Assembly: GCF_002105535.1 (NCBI RefSeq)
Contig: NZ_CP015848.1
Coordinates: forward strand, 2,782,990 to 2,846,989
Source of the DNA: Magnetospirillum sp. ME-1
GTDB lineage: Bacteria; Pseudomonadota; Alphaproteobacteria; Rhodospirillales; Magnetospirillaceae
Direction of reading: 5' to 3'
DNA length: 64,000 nt
The notes beneath the pieces are model-generated. The model was not told where the DNA came from. It was given only the letters and a program-made list of their open reading frames with translations, and did no database searches. Below, piece after piece: positions 24,013 to 33,187 of the stretch. The translations under genes and the position numbers were made by a program. How positions within the stretch are numbered: the first letter of the stretch is position 1; every line of letters starts with the position of its first letter.

Positions 24013-25011
24013 TCAGCCCTTCGCGGCGGCCAGCAGACGGCGCTCCCAGGCCAGGGCGGTGGCGACGATGGTGTCGAGATCGTCCAGCCGCGGCGTCCAG
24101 CCCAGGGTATGGCGCAGGCGGGAGGAATCGGCCACCAGCTCGGCGGAATCGCCGGCGCGGCGCGGGGCCACGGTGACCGGCAGGGTGCATTGGGCGGCCT
24201 TCTCCACCGCGGAGATCACCTGGCGGACGGAAAAACCGCGGCCGTAGCCCACATTGGCCACCAGATTGCTCCGCTCGGCCAACAGATAGCGCAGCGCCGC
24301 CACATGGGCGTCGGCCAGGTCGGAGACGTGGATGTAGTCGCGCACGCAGGTACCGTCGATGGTGGGGTAATCGTCGCCGAACAAGGCCATGCCCGGCCGG
24401 CGGCCCAGGGCGGCCTCGCAGGCCACCTTGATCAGGTGGGTGGCTTCGGGCGTACACTGGCCGGTGCGGCCCCGGGGGTCGGCGCCCGCCACGTTGAAGT
24501 AGCGCAGGGCGGCATAGCGCAGCGGCGTGGCGGCGGCCACGTCGCGCAGCATCCACTCGGTCATCAGCTTGGAGGTGCCGTAGGGATTGATGGGGGCGGG
24601 CGTCATGTCCTCGGTGGCCGGCAGGCTGGCCGGCATGCCGTAGACGGCGGCGGTGGACGAGAAGATCAGGGTGTGGACGCCTGCCGCCAGACAGGACTCG
24701 ATCAGGCTGCGGCTGACCACGGTGTTGTTGTGATAGTACTTCAGCGGGTCGGTGACCGATTCCGGCACCACGATGGAGCCGGCGAAATGCAGGACGGCGA
24801 CGCAGCCATGCTCCTTCAGTACCGAGCGCACCAGGTCCCCGTCGCCCGCGTCGCCTTCCACCAGCGGCACCCCGTCCGGCACCGAGTCTCGCCGGCCGGT
24901 GGACAGGTTGTCCACCACCACCACCGGCCAGCCGGCGTCGACCAGGGCCAGAACCACATGGCTGCCGATATAGCCGGCGCCGCCGGTGACCAGGACGGGC
25001 GAAAGCGTCAT
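24013..25011 (-). CDS. galE: UDP-glucose 4-epimerase
   Basis: A 332-residue extended SDR with full GalE character: VLVTGGAGYIGSH at 7-19, DNLSTGRRDSVP, SSTAAVYG and Tyr144/Lys148 in YGTSK. Later segments YFNVAGADPRGRTGQ, TIDGTCVRDYIHVSDLADAH and GYGRGFSVRQVI are typical of bacterial GalE. It interconverts UDP-glucose and UDP-galactose, and perhaps the N-acetyl forms. Its ATG abuts the upstream radical SAM stop codon with no gap. Confidence 0.93.
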   Translation of the reverse strand: MTLSPVLVTGGAGYIGSHVVLALVDAGWPVVVVDNLSTGRRDSVPDGVPLVEGDAGDGDLVRSVLKEHGCVAVLHFAGSIVVPESVTDPLKYYHNNTVVSRSLIESCLAAGVHTLIFSSTAAVYGMPASLPATEDMTPAPINPYGTSKLMTEWMLRDVAAATPLRYAALRYFNVAGADPRGRTGQCTPEATHLIKVACEAALGRRPGMALFGDDYPTIDGTCVRDYIHVSDLADAHVAALRYLLAERSNLVANVGYGRGFSVRQVISAVEKAAQCTLPVTVAPRRAGDSAELVADSSRLRHTLGWTPRLDDLDTIVATALAWERRLLAAAKG

Positions 25012-26568
25012 CTATTCCGCGGCCTTGTCTTCGATATAGAGGGTCGAGGGGCTTCCGTCCGGGATGTTGTGGACCCGCCGCCACAGGGCTTCGTACTCGT
25101 CCAGCTTGCGGGTGTCGCGAGCCAGCATCAGTTCGCGCAGGCCGATCAGTTCAACGGCGTTGAAATTATGGCTGATGACGGCGGAAATCTTGCTGGCATC
25201 GCCCAGGTCCAGAATGAAAGCCTCGAGATCGCCGCCGTACTGGCGCTCGATGGACGCACGATAGACGGTGAACCATTCGCTGCCTGGATAGGGCGTGGCG
25301 AAGTGGGGCTTGACCAGCATTCCGAGATCGTCCCAGGCGCGCATGTTGGCGCGGATGGACTCGAAATCCTCAGCGGGGAACCCGATGATCTGGTTGGGCA
25401 CCGGGCGGATACCCGCCTCGAGGGTCCAGAAGAAGCTGCGGATGTTGGTTTTGGGAGTCGAACCCTTGCCCACGGTCTTGAGCACGTGGGGGGCGAAGGA
25501 TTCGTAGCCGTAGACCAGATGGGCGCAGCCCGCTTGGCGCATGATTTTGAGGATTTCCGGGGTACACAAGGTGGCGTGGCTAGTGCCCGACCAATGAACG
25601 CCGGTCCAGCTCACCACGTTGCCCTCGACGTCGCGCTGATATTCCGGGGCCAAGCCGTTTTCGTGCCACAGCCGGCAGATTTCCTTGAGCCAGGTGCGCC
25701 CGGAATACTGGTCCATGGTCATCAGGTTCTCGTCGAGGAATAAGATGTAGTCCAGGTCGTACTTGTCCCGCATGTGGCGGGCCATCTTCACGATGTATTC
25801 AGGGCTGTGGTAGCGGATGGTGCGGGTATAGGTGCCGGGCTTGTCGAAGGCCACCTCGACGCTGCCGTCGGCGGCGGTCTCGTAGCGCATGTCGCCGGCG
25901 ATACCCAGATGATAGCAGTACCGGCACACTAGCGAGCAGCCGTAGCTGGCGTTGATGTCCAGGCGGCGCTTGGCCATCATGCCCTCGGCCGAGAACACCA
26001 TCTCGGAATTCTTGAAATAAACCTCTTCGAGGGGGAACAGGTCCCAGGCCGGATAGGGCAGGGAATCCAGGTCGTGGATCAATCCCCGCTGTGGCGCCAT
26101 GGCCAGTTTGCCGTCGGCGGTACGTGAAATGGTGCCGGGAATGCTGGACCAGTCACGCCGGCCCTCATCGACCATGGACAGGATGTCGGGGAAGGTCTCG
26201 AAGGCCTCGCCGATGACGCCCACATCCACCTCGGGCAGGAATCCCATCATGTCCTTGGGCAGCGAGGTCAGAATGCCGCCGCCCAGGACGATCACGGCCG
26301 CGGGACATACCTCGCGCGCCACGCTGACAATGGATTTGATCGAGCCGTAGGTGGTGGTCATGCCGCCCAGCGCGACCACCTGCCAGTCGTCTGCGGCCAG
26401 CACCTCGCGCAAGGTGTCCTCGCCCAGCCGCCAGGCATTGGCGTCGTAAACCTGAACCAGATGACCCTTGTCCATGGCAATGGCGGCAAGCAGCGCGATT
26501 CCGTAGGGGACGTGACGTGGGACGTCCTCTTCGCGCACGACAGGGTTGATAAACAGTACTTTTGCCAT
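25012..26568 (-). CDS. Cobalamin-binding-type radical SAM protein
   Basis: A 518-residue radical SAM enzyme of the B12-binding subgroup. Residues 1-140 resemble the B12-binding domain (VLFINPVVREED, GGGILTSLPKD), though the DxHxxG cobalamin motif is not evident. The 4Fe-4S motif is Cys211-x3-Cys215-x2-Cys218 within NASYGCSLVCRYC. Such enzymes perform methylations, epimerisations or rearrangements. Placed between a Maf-type glycosyltransferase and GalE, a radical modification of a sugar or its lipid carrier is likely. It resembles the other radical SAM genes here in layout, not closely in sequence. Confidence 0.85.
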   Translation of the reverse strand: MAKVLFINPVVREEDVPRHVPYGIALLAAIAMDKGHLVQVYDANAWRLGEDTLREVLAADDWQVVALGGMTTTYGSIKSIVSVAREVCPAAVIVLGGGILTSLPKDMMGFLPEVDVGVIGEAFETFPDILSMVDEGRRDWSSIPGTISRTADGKLAMAPQRGLIHDLDSLPYPAWDLFPLEEVYFKNSEMVFSAEGMMAKRRLDINASYGCSLVCRYCYHLGIAGDMRYETAADGSVEVAFDKPGTYTRTIRYHSPEYIVKMARHMRDKYDLDYILFLDENLMTMDQYSGRTWLKEICRLWHENGLAPEYQRDVEGNVVSWTGVHWSGTSHATLCTPEILKIMRQAGCAHLVYGYESFAPHVLKTVGKGSTPKTNIRSFFWTLEAGIRPVPNQIIGFPAEDFESIRANMRAWDDLGMLVKPHFATPYPGSEWFTVYRASIERQYGGDLEAFILDLGDASKISAVISHNFNAVELIGLRELMLARDTRKLDEYEALWRRVHNIPDGSPSTLYIEDKAAE

Positions 26569-26580
26569 GATCAGGGGGCC

Positions 26581-27627
26581 TTATCTGGAAATCGGGCCGC
26601 AGGTGGACAGGAAGTCGGCCAGCGGCTCAAAATTAATATGGTCACCGAACAGGATGCCTCCCTGGGTGCAGTTATAGGTTCGGCAATCGGCATCGACGGC
26701 CATCTCCAAGAATGCCTGTCGATACCAGAAATAGGCAGGGTCGGTGTAAAACCAAGCCCCGATATGAGGGTTGAAGATGCGGACGAAGATTTTTTCCAGG
26801 TTCTCTTCGCCGACCAGGTCCACCGCCTCGTGATAGTATTGCGTGCTGGTATAGGGCGTGTCGTCGTAATAGGAAAAGTCCATGCCGGTAAGCGCGACAT
26901 GAGCCTTGCCGAGTACGGCATGCGCCAGCATCCAAGCAGCCGAACCGACATTGCCGCCGGCGTTCAGGCACGGCATGCGGTTCATGCGGTAGAGGCTGCG
27001 GGTTTGGCTGTCGGCTTGGTCCGGGTCGTCCAGCATGGGATTCCACCAGTGGATCGGCATGCCAACATCGAGCACTCGGTTGACCACGGCCTCGGAGGCC
27101 GAAGTCGCCATGGCGATGTGGATGTTGCGGCCGTGCCGACTTAGCAGGTCGAGAATTTCCTCGTTGGCGCGCATTTCGTCGGCATAGGCGGTGTCCATCT
27201 CCTGGCGGCGGTAATAATCATCGGCATCCACCTTGTCAGCATGCAGCGTCGGGTCGCCGAACCAGCGCACGATCCGGGTAGCGTGTGGATCGAGGGTAAC
27301 TGTCAGATGGGGCACGACGCCGTTGCGCAGGCAGTAATAGAGCGCGCTTTCCGTGGCGATGATGGTGCCTTCGTAGCCGCTTTCCTTGATCAGCCTGATG
27401 GGGTCATGGCGGCGTATGGAGGGGCCGGCGGCGATGATGATGGCACTGTCTCCCTCACCCAGCGGCAGATCGCGCAGGGTGGACAGCGAGGTGCCGCGAT
27501 CCAGTACCGCCTGATTGCGCCGGGCGTTTTCCAAGATCAGATCGCCATAGCGGTCCAAGGTGAAATCGTTCATCCGCGGCATCATCTGCATCAGCAGTTC
27601 ACCGCCCTCCATGCGGGCTTCGGTCAT
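26581..27627 (-). CDS. Maf-like motility accessory / 6-hydroxymethylpterin pyrophosphokinase MptE-like protein
   Basis: A 348-residue protein with the Maf/DUF115 core. Seen: AIIIAAGPSIRRHDP near residue 63 (GxGPS motif), ESALYYCLRNGVVPHLTVTLDP, then GGNVGSAAWMLAHAVLGKAHVALTGMDFSYYDD. Maf proteins transfer nonulosonic acids such as legionaminic or pseudaminic acid to flagellin. Its place just after the CMP-legionaminate-type synthetase supports that role. It is shorter than typical Maf (about 600 residues), keeping mainly the central domain. An alternative is a soluble sugar transferase for another acceptor. No flagellin gene is in the window. Confidence 0.78.
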   Translation of the reverse strand: MTEARMEGGELLMQMMPRMNDFTLDRYGDLILENARRNQAVLDRGTSLSTLRDLPLGEGDSAIIIAAGPSIRRHDPIRLIKESGYEGTIIATESALYYCLRNGVVPHLTVTLDPHATRIVRWFGDPTLHADKVDADDYYRRQEMDTAYADEMRANEEILDLLSRHGRNIHIAMATSASEAVVNRVLDVGMPIHWWNPMLDDPDQADSQTRSLYRMNRMPCLNAGGNVGSAAWMLAHAVLGKAHVALTGMDFSYYDDTPYTSTQYYHEAVDLVGEENLEKIFVRIFNPHIGAWFYTDPAYFWYRQAFLEMAVDADCRTYNCTQGGILFGDHINFEPLADFLSTCGPISR

Positions 27628-27634
27628 GAACGGA

Positions 27635-27805
27635 TCAGTCCTTCAGGTCCCAGGCGACTTTTTTCTTGGAAACGAAGACGATGGAGCCGCCCAGGCGTTT
27701 GAGCGCCTCGCGCTCGAACTGCGATTCCAGGTCGTTGGGCTGCTTTTCCTGTTCGATGCTGACGTTCTTGGCGGGAGTGAAGTTGCCTTTGAGGATGGAA
27801 CTCAT
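27635..27805 (-). CDS. Small conserved-looking protein, 56 residues
   Basis: A 56-residue, highly charged polypeptide beginning MSSILKGNFTPAKN and ending VSKKKVAWDLKD. No membrane segment or known domain is visible. The ATG overlaps the stop of the CMP-nonulosonate synthetase gene by four bases, and the Maf-like gene follows seven bases after its stop, so it is embedded in the operon. That placement and tight spacing support its being real. Function unknown; an accessory or chaperone to the glycosyltransferase is a guess. Confidence 0.65.
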   Translation of the reverse strand: MSSILKGNFTPAKNVSIEQEKQPNDLESQFEREALKRLGGSIVFVSKKKVAWDLKD

Positions 27806-28524
27806 GGACGCGATCCTTGGTTGATGACTGTGGTGTGGCGCAGGCCCATCAGGGCTTTGGCCAGCAGGTAGTCGGCTTGCGTATCGACGTCTACCGAACG
27901 GTCGGAGGGCATAATATGGGCCTGGGTTTCCGAAGTGAAGAAAGTTCGCTCCCGCCGGAACCATTCGGTCCGCGCGACGTAGACCGCGCCATTGAATGCA
28001 TACGTGGCGTCCAGTAACTGGCGGCGGTTGGCAGCCCCCTCGGGCTCGACCACGCGTTGCATGCGGCCGTCTTCGCCCACATGCACCATCCATTCCGGCG
28101 GTTTGGTGGGCGAGATGGTGAGGCAGGCAGGCGCGCCGGCCCGCTCGCATGCCTCAAGGCAGTCATCGATATCCTGTCCTAGTCGTAGTGGCGACGTCGC
28201 TTGGAGCAACACCACGTATTCGTAGGCCTGTTCCAGGGCATCCATGGCGTGGATCAGGACATCGATGATGCTAGCCTCTTCGGTTGCTAGTTCTGCCGGA
28301 CGTATGAACGGCACTTCACAATTCCATGCCTGGGCGGTTGCGATGATCGCCTCGTCGTCGGTAGACAAGATAGTGCGATCAAGGTAACGGCTGGCTTGGG
28401 CGGCGGCGATGCTCCAGGCGATCATCGGCCGGCCGGCCACATCGAGAATATTCTTACGGGGCAGGCCCTTGGAGCCGCCACGAGCTACGATCACGGCCAG
28501 AACCGAGCGCTTGCCGATCATCAT
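27802..28524 (-). CDS. legF: CMP-nonulosonic acid synthetase (NeuA/LegF-like)
   Basis: A 240-residue acylneuraminate cytidylyltransferase. VIVARGGSKGLPRKNI near residue 11 is the CTP-binding signature, and LLQATSPLR near residue 107 and DRSVDVDTQADY near the C-terminus are typical of NeuA, LegF and PseF. It couples a nonulosonic acid to CMP. The legionaminic-type genes in the same operon (LegB, LegC, LegG, LegI, PtmE) make LegF the best name, but the sequence alone cannot distinguish sugar specificity. It overlaps both neighbours by four bases. Confidence 0.85.
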   Translation of the reverse strand: MMIGKRSVLAVIVARGGSKGLPRKNILDVAGRPMIAWSIAAAQASRYLDRTILSTDDEAIIATAQAWNCEVPFIRPAELATEEASIIDVLIHAMDALEQAYEYVVLLQATSPLRLGQDIDDCLEACERAGAPACLTISPTKPPEWMVHVGEDGRMQRVVEPEGAANRRQLLDATYAFNGAVYVARTEWFRRERTFFTSETQAHIMPSDRSVDVDTQADYLLAKALMGLRHTTVINQGSRP

Positions 28525-30248
28525 GGCACCTGCCAGGGTGGCAGCCCTATATCGGCGCGGACCACGTCCTCGCGGAGTTCACCCACCAGACCCATCAGCG
28601 TGTCGTAGACGGCACGGGGATAGGTCCATCGTCCAGCCTCCAGGTCCGCTATGCGGTGGATGGCTTGCTGCGCATCGCTCACGCAGAAATCGGGAAACTC
28701 GCGATAACTGAGGTGCCAGACACTGGTGCCGGGGTCGATGGCGAATGTGAATGCTCCCAATTGGATGCCCTCGATGGCAATGGTGGAGAAATCGGAGAAG
28801 GCGTAGCTGTTTTCCACCAGCAGATCGTATGAATCGGCGTCCGTGTAGTGAACGTTCGCAAGTCCTCGCGTGGCTTGAAAGATCTTGCCGCAGGCGTGGT
28901 GAAAGGTCGGGTTACCCTTGATCTTGACCAGAACGCGACGTTCGCCAAAGTGGTTCGCCAGATTCGTGATGAAATCGATCATTTCCTGTTCGTATGGAGC
29001 CGAGTTCAGGAAGATGACGATATCCGGCCTGCGGGGGTTGTCCAGACGGGCCTGGCGCTCGCGGGTTAGGCCCGCCGAGGAAATCGGCCGCAGCGTGAGA
29101 TTCGCGCCCCAGTGAGCCTGGTACGTCCCCAGGAAAGGATGTTCCGAGGTTACGTAGCAGACATCCAGGTCGATATGACGGAAAAAGGGACTGATGACTT
29201 GGCAGCAGGGGATGCCATGAATCTGCCCCATCGCCTTTACTCCGGCACTGCGCAATTCTTGGGTTCGGATGATATGCTCCTCGGAATATTCATTATGTCC
29301 ATAGAAGACATCGAATTTATGATTGAGGAGAAAAGCCCGCACCTTCACCCGCTTGAAGGGCAGCATGGCGATGCGCCAGAAATGTGACGGCTGCAGATGG
29401 AATATGGAGGTTGCCAGTTGAATGGTACCCCTGGCCATCAACCAAATTAGGTCAAGCGCGCCTTCAGGCGACAAGCGTGCCTCATTATAGCCACCCAGAT
29501 GGCTGGTCTCGATCAGCGGTAGGATGGCGGCGGGGCTCTCACCCTCTGGCAGGGCGACGTAAAGATCGGCGGGATCATCCAGTACCCGGCGGTAGAAGGC
29601 CAACTGATGCTGGACCCAGATGTTACATGCGACCCGCCAGGATTTCACCGCGATGGCACCGAGCCGCACCCGAAATAATAACCAGCCGGCACCCACGACC
29701 AGGGCCAGAAAGACCGTCAATGTGTTGCAGATAATCCTCGGAAACCGTTTGGGCGCCAAGCGGACAGCCAGGTCTTCGCCATAGGCGATGGCCGCGATAC
29801 GACTCAAATCGTTGTCGGCTCCCAGGAGCACCATGTCGTCATCCGGATATTCGCGCAGAGCCAAGTCGGCCATACCAAGGATGGCGATGGAGCGGATCAG
29901 GTGGTTCCAACTGGCCAGCCGAGCGGCTAGGCCGTAGTCCCCCAGGGGCTGCTCGGCCTCGCTTCCGCCCAGCACCCGGTCCACCCAGTCCTCAAGCTTC
30001 CGGAAGTCGAAATGAAGATGGACGTAATGCACCGCACCGGCATAGCGCCGCATGATGGGCATTGCTTCTTCCAGCGGCACGTGAACGTCCAGACGCTCCA
30101 GCCAGGCTCCAAGCCGGACCAGTATGATACGGAGCGGCGGAAAGATCGCTTCGATGGTAAGAAGGGTGAAAGGAACGCGGCGCCAAGCCATCAGCACGAC
30201 GGGAAGGAGCGAAAGCTCGTTCAAGACGACTAGGCGGCGAACGAACAT
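28521..30248 (-). CDS. Unassigned protein with glycosyltransferase-like C-terminus
   Basis: A 575-residue protein I do not recognise. A hydrophobic N-terminus and one strong hydrophobic segment at about 173-193 suggest membrane association. The C-terminal third contains LRSAGVKAMGQIHGIP, SEHPFLGTYQAHWG and DSYDLLVENSYAFSDFSTIAIEGIQLGAF. That last pattern recalls the donor site of GT-B capsule, CDP-glycerol and sialyl transferases. Sitting directly between PtmE and LegF, transfer of the nonulosonic acid is a reasonable hypothesis. It overlaps LegF by four bases and PtmE ends two bases upstream. Confidence 0.7.
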   Translation of the reverse strand: MFVRRLVVLNELSLLPVVLMAWRRVPFTLLTIEAIFPPLRIILVRLGAWLERLDVHVPLEEAMPIMRRYAGAVHYVHLHFDFRKLEDWVDRVLGGSEAEQPLGDYGLAARLASWNHLIRSIAILGMADLALREYPDDDMVLLGADNDLSRIAAIAYGEDLAVRLAPKRFPRIICNTLTVFLALVVGAGWLLFRVRLGAIAVKSWRVACNIWVQHQLAFYRRVLDDPADLYVALPEGESPAAILPLIETSHLGGYNEARLSPEGALDLIWLMARGTIQLATSIFHLQPSHFWRIAMLPFKRVKVRAFLLNHKFDVFYGHNEYSEEHIIRTQELRSAGVKAMGQIHGIPCCQVISPFFRHIDLDVCYVTSEHPFLGTYQAHWGANLTLRPISSAGLTRERQARLDNPRRPDIVIFLNSAPYEQEMIDFITNLANHFGERRVLVKIKGNPTFHHACGKIFQATRGLANVHYTDADSYDLLVENSYAFSDFSTIAIEGIQLGAFTFAIDPGTSVWHLSYREFPDFCVSDAQQAIHRIADLEAGRWTYPRAVYDTLMGLVGELREDVVRADIGLPPWQVP

Positions 30249-30250
30249 AC

Positions 30251-31306
30251 TTAATCCTCGAAAATGGTAGTGAAGTCGCCATTGGCGCGTACCAGATCGT
30301 CCATGCGCCCAATATCAATCCAATATTCCCGTAGCGGAAAAACGGCAACTTCCTTGCCTGATTCAGACAGGCGGTTCAGGAAATCCGGCATATCAGCGCC
30401 CTGGCCCTTTGTCAGCAACGGCAGTACCTTCGGGCCAATCACGTAGATGCCGGCATTGACCAGGAAGCTGTGGGTTGGCTTCTCAACGATACCGGTCATG
30501 CGGTGGCCTTCTGCATTAACGACACCGAATGGCACCTGGATGTCGTATTCCCGCACGCAGATAGTGGCATCCGCACGCTGCTCGGCGTGAAAATCCAGTA
30601 GGCTGGCGAAGTTTGTTTTGGTCAGGACGTCACCGTTCATGACGATCAACGGCACGTCAAGGCCTTCCGGAAGTAAGGTCAGTGCGCCGGCAGTGCCAAG
30701 GCGGCGATCCTCTTCCAGGTAGTCGATACGACAGCCCCAGCGTGAACCATTGCCGAAATGCTCTTTGATCATCTCGGCCTTGTAGTTGACCGAGATGAAA
30801 AAGTTGCGAAAGCCGTTGCGGATGAAGCGCTCCAGGATGGTTTCCAGAAGCGGCTTGTTACCCACCCGCAGCAGCGGCTTCGGGGTCTCCTCGGTCAGTG
30901 GGCGAAGGCGGTTGCCCAGTCCGCCCGCCATCAGGACTACCGGATTTGGGTATTCGGGCTGCTTCGTGCGTAGCTCGCGGGCCAGGACCAAGCCCACCAC
31001 CCGCCCATGGGGATCGACGATGGGCAGGTGATTGAGCAGACTGGCCTCCAGTTGGGCCCGCATGTTCTCAGGCGTCTCGGTGACGCTGGCGGTCCGGGGC
31101 TTGGTCTGCATGACGGCACTGACCGGCGCATCCAAATTGGCATTGCGCAGCAGGCCGCGGCGGATATCTCCATCGGTGACCGTGCCCAGCAGCCTGTCGT
31201 TGGCATCAACGACCATGCAGAACTGCACACCGCTGGAATCGATCACGCGAATGACGTCAGCGACGGTGCTGGTCGGTGCTATAAATGTCTTCTTCCAACC
31301 TTCCAC
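30251..31306 (-). CDS. ptmE: CBS-domain sugar-1-phosphate guanylyltransferase (PtmE/LegE-like)
   Basis: A 351-residue fusion. Residues 1-115 hold two CBS repeats (VVDANDRLLGTVTDGDIRR, then IVDPHGRVVGLVLAREL). From about 120 to the end is a nucleotidyltransferase with VVLMAGGLGNRLRPLTEE at 123-140. This arrangement is that of Campylobacter PtmE, which makes GDP-glucosamine at the start of the legionaminic acid pathway. Neighbouring LegB, LegC, LegG and LegI homologues support that role, implying a GDP-linked route. The CBS pair may sense adenine nucleotides. Mannose-1-phosphate guanylyltransferase activity is the alternative. Confidence 0.83.
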   Translation of the reverse strand: MEGWKKTFIAPTSTVADVIRVIDSSGVQFCMVVDANDRLLGTVTDGDIRRGLLRNANLDAPVSAVMQTKPRTASVTETPENMRAQLEASLLNHLPIVDPHGRVVGLVLARELRTKQPEYPNPVVLMAGGLGNRLRPLTEETPKPLLRVGNKPLLETILERFIRNGFRNFFISVNYKAEMIKEHFGNGSRWGCRIDYLEEDRRLGTAGALTLLPEGLDVPLIVMNGDVLTKTNFASLLDFHAEQRADATICVREYDIQVPFGVVNAEGHRMTGIVEKPTHSFLVNAGIYVIGPKVLPLLTKGQGADMPDFLNRLSESGKEVAVFPLREYWIDIGRMDDLVRANGDFTTIFED

Positions 31307-31363
31307 GATGTATGTTCCTCGGTTGCCTGGGTGGCACCTGGCGTTCGCGGGCGAAGGCGCCGG

Positions 31364-32077
31364 TCAGGCCAGTGGGGGGTGGTCGGGAACCGGATAGGTG
31401 AAAACGCTCCCGCCGATTTCGATGGTTGGGCCCGGATAACCGGGATAGGTGGTCGCACGAATCCGGCGCCTTACCTCGTTCTCATTCATGTCCGGGCGGA
31501 TAACCGTTAATTCGTTCAATTCCCGTCGGGTAAACGGACGGCGTGACCACGACAGTCCACCCGGCTTCGGGACCCATCCCGAGGCGAGGCGGCATACGGT
31601 GTCATGAAACATGGAGAGCATCGTGACCATCGTCCGAAGCTTCAGGGTTTCGACGCTATCGGACGGGAAAACCGGGAACCGTCTTTCTTCAATGATCGGG
31701 CCCGTATCAACCTTTTCCGCCATGAAATGGCAGATCGCGCCGTATTCGGGAACTTCTTCGTACAGTGCGAAATTATAGCAACCAATGCCGGGATAGTCGC
31801 GTGACGCCGGGTGCCAATTGATCGCGTAGTCCGCCGCTTCGATCAGGGGTTTGGGCAGAATCCAAGGCGAGAGGAAAGACAGCAGCACTCGCGGACGGGT
31901 GTTTTGAAGCGCTTTGGGGAAAGGTTCCAACCGGCTGGTGGCGATCGACCGTACCCTTCCGTTAAAAACCGTACGGGCGATGGCCGTGGCGAGTTCGCTG
32001 AACTTGTCGGCCTTGGTAATCAGGATGACCTCAGGTTCCTCGGGATCTCCGCAAGATTTCTCCGCCACTTCATCCAT
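31364..32077 (-). CDS. Formyltransferase-family protein, probable sugar N-formyltransferase
   Basis: A 237-residue protein of the 10-formyltetrahydrofolate-dependent formyltransferase fold. The catalytic triad is visible as Asn87, His89 (NWHPASRDYPG) and Asp124 (EKVDTGPII). It lacks a recognisable C-terminal domain, unlike Fmt or ArnA. It lies between LegI and PtmE, where an N-acetyltransferase (LegH) would be expected. A likely job is formylating the free amino group left by LegC (inference). It has 57-base and 45-base flanking gaps, wider than usual in this operon. Confidence 0.75.
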   Translation of the reverse strand: MDEVAEKSCGDPEEPEVILITKADKFSELATAIARTVFNGRVRSIATSRLEPFPKALQNTRPRVLLSFLSPWILPKPLIEAADYAINWHPASRDYPGIGCYNFALYEEVPEYGAICHFMAEKVDTGPIIEERRFPVFPSDSVETLKLRTMVTMLSMFHDTVCRLASGWVPKPGGLSWSRRPFTRRELNELTVIRPDMNENEVRRRIRATTYPGYPGPTIEIGGSVFTYPVPDHPPLA

Positions 32078-32122
32078 TGCCTAGCTCCAAATCCTTATGG
32101 CTTGCGGGAACCAAATCTAAGT

Positions 32123-33187
32123 TCAAATCAACTGGCCGGGGGAGAAATCCCGTGTCGCGACCTTGCCCAGCATGTCCCAGTAAAGAGTAGGTGAAAGTCC
32201 GGTTCCGGGGCGCTTGGCGCCCAGATTGGCTTCACTGAACACTTCTCCGGCCGCGATGGGGGCCACGGCGACCAGCGACTTGCGGGCAATGGCCATGTTG
32301 GCCCGTTCAGACGGAGCCGCCTCCTTGTGGCCGTGCCCCAGGGATTGCTCGACGACACGGATGCCGACGATCATGGCGGCAAGCTCGGCAGGTTCGGCTG
32401 AAGCCCTATGGTCGGGGCCGGGCAGGGTGCGGTCGAGTGTCAGGTGCTTCTCGATCACGGCGGCGCCCAAGGCGACGGCGGCCAATGCTACCGCCCAGCC
32501 CTCGGTGTGGTCGGAAAGGCCCACCGGCAAACCAAAAGTGTCGCGCAAGGTTGCCATGGCGCGCAGGTTCACATCGGCCGGCGGGGTCGGATATTCGGTG
32601 GTGCAGTGGAGCAGGCTCACCTTTGCGGCGAGAACGTCGCGCCCCTCGGAACTGGCAAGGGCCTCGGCGAAGGCGCTCCGCCCAGGTTTGGTTCCGCCCA
32701 GATAGCCGAACGCCAACACGCCGAGCGCCTCTTCGACCTCAGCCAGGTTGGCCATGCCGGTGGACAGGATGATATCGGCGCCCGAGCGCGCCATGTGGAG
32801 CAGCAGCGGCGAGTTGGTCAGTTCGCCCGATGGCGCCTTCAAAGTGGTAAGGCCAAGTTCGCCAACTAGAAAATCCAGACTGGGGCGGTCGAAGGGTGTG
32901 GACAGGAAGGCCACACCACGTTCACGGCAACGGGCAAGCAGCAGGTGATGGGTTGGATGATCCAGCTTAAGCCGCTCCAGCATTTCCAACTGGCTGCCGT
33001 CGCTGCCAGTGTTGATCCGCTGGTAGCGCGCCTTGGGGGCATCGGTGGTGACCAGTTCGGAGGGAGTGAAGGTCTGGAACTTGATCACGTCGGCGCCCGC
33101 CTCGGCCGCTGCATCGACCAAGCGCAGGGCCAACTCGGGGTCTCCATTGTGGTTGACTCCGGCTTCGGCGATCACCCGTGTGGTCAT
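32123..33187 (-). CDS. legI: Nonulosonic acid synthase (LegI/NeuB-like)
   Basis: A 354-residue NeuB-family synthase. VIAEAGVNHNGDPELA at the N-terminus, FLSTPFD, LLHCTTEYPTP and GLSDHTEGW with IEKHLTLDR are the family signatures, followed by a C-terminal SAF (antifreeze-like) domain from about residue 290. It condenses phosphoenolpyruvate with an N-acyl hexosamine to a nonulosonic acid. It overlaps the 2-epimerase gene by four bases, as expected for a NeuC-NeuB pair. The legionaminic rather than sialic assignment rests on the LegB/LegC neighbours. Confidence 0.9.
   Translation of the reverse strand: MTTRVIAEAGVNHNGDPELALRLVDAAAEAGADVIKFQTFTPSELVTTDAPKARYQRINTGSDGSQLEMLERLKLDHPTHHLLLARCRERGVAFLSTPFDRPSLDFLVGELGLTTLKAPSGELTNSPLLLHMARSGADIILSTGMANLAEVEEALGVLAFGYLGGTKPGRSAFAEALASSEGRDVLAAKVSLLHCTTEYPTPPADVNLRAMATLRDTFGLPVGLSDHTEGWAVALAAVALGAAVIEKHLTLDRTLPGPDHRASAEPAELAAMIVGIRVVEQSLGHGHKEAAPSERANMAIARKSLVAVAPIAAGEVFSEANLGAKRPGTGLSPTLYWDMLGKVATRDFSPGQLI

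Noticed and set aside
23515-25743. A 742-codon plus-strand open frame
   Set aside because: It is antisense to the cyclase-family gene, galE and a radical SAM gene, all with diagnostic motifs; its composition is typical of a GC-driven shadow.
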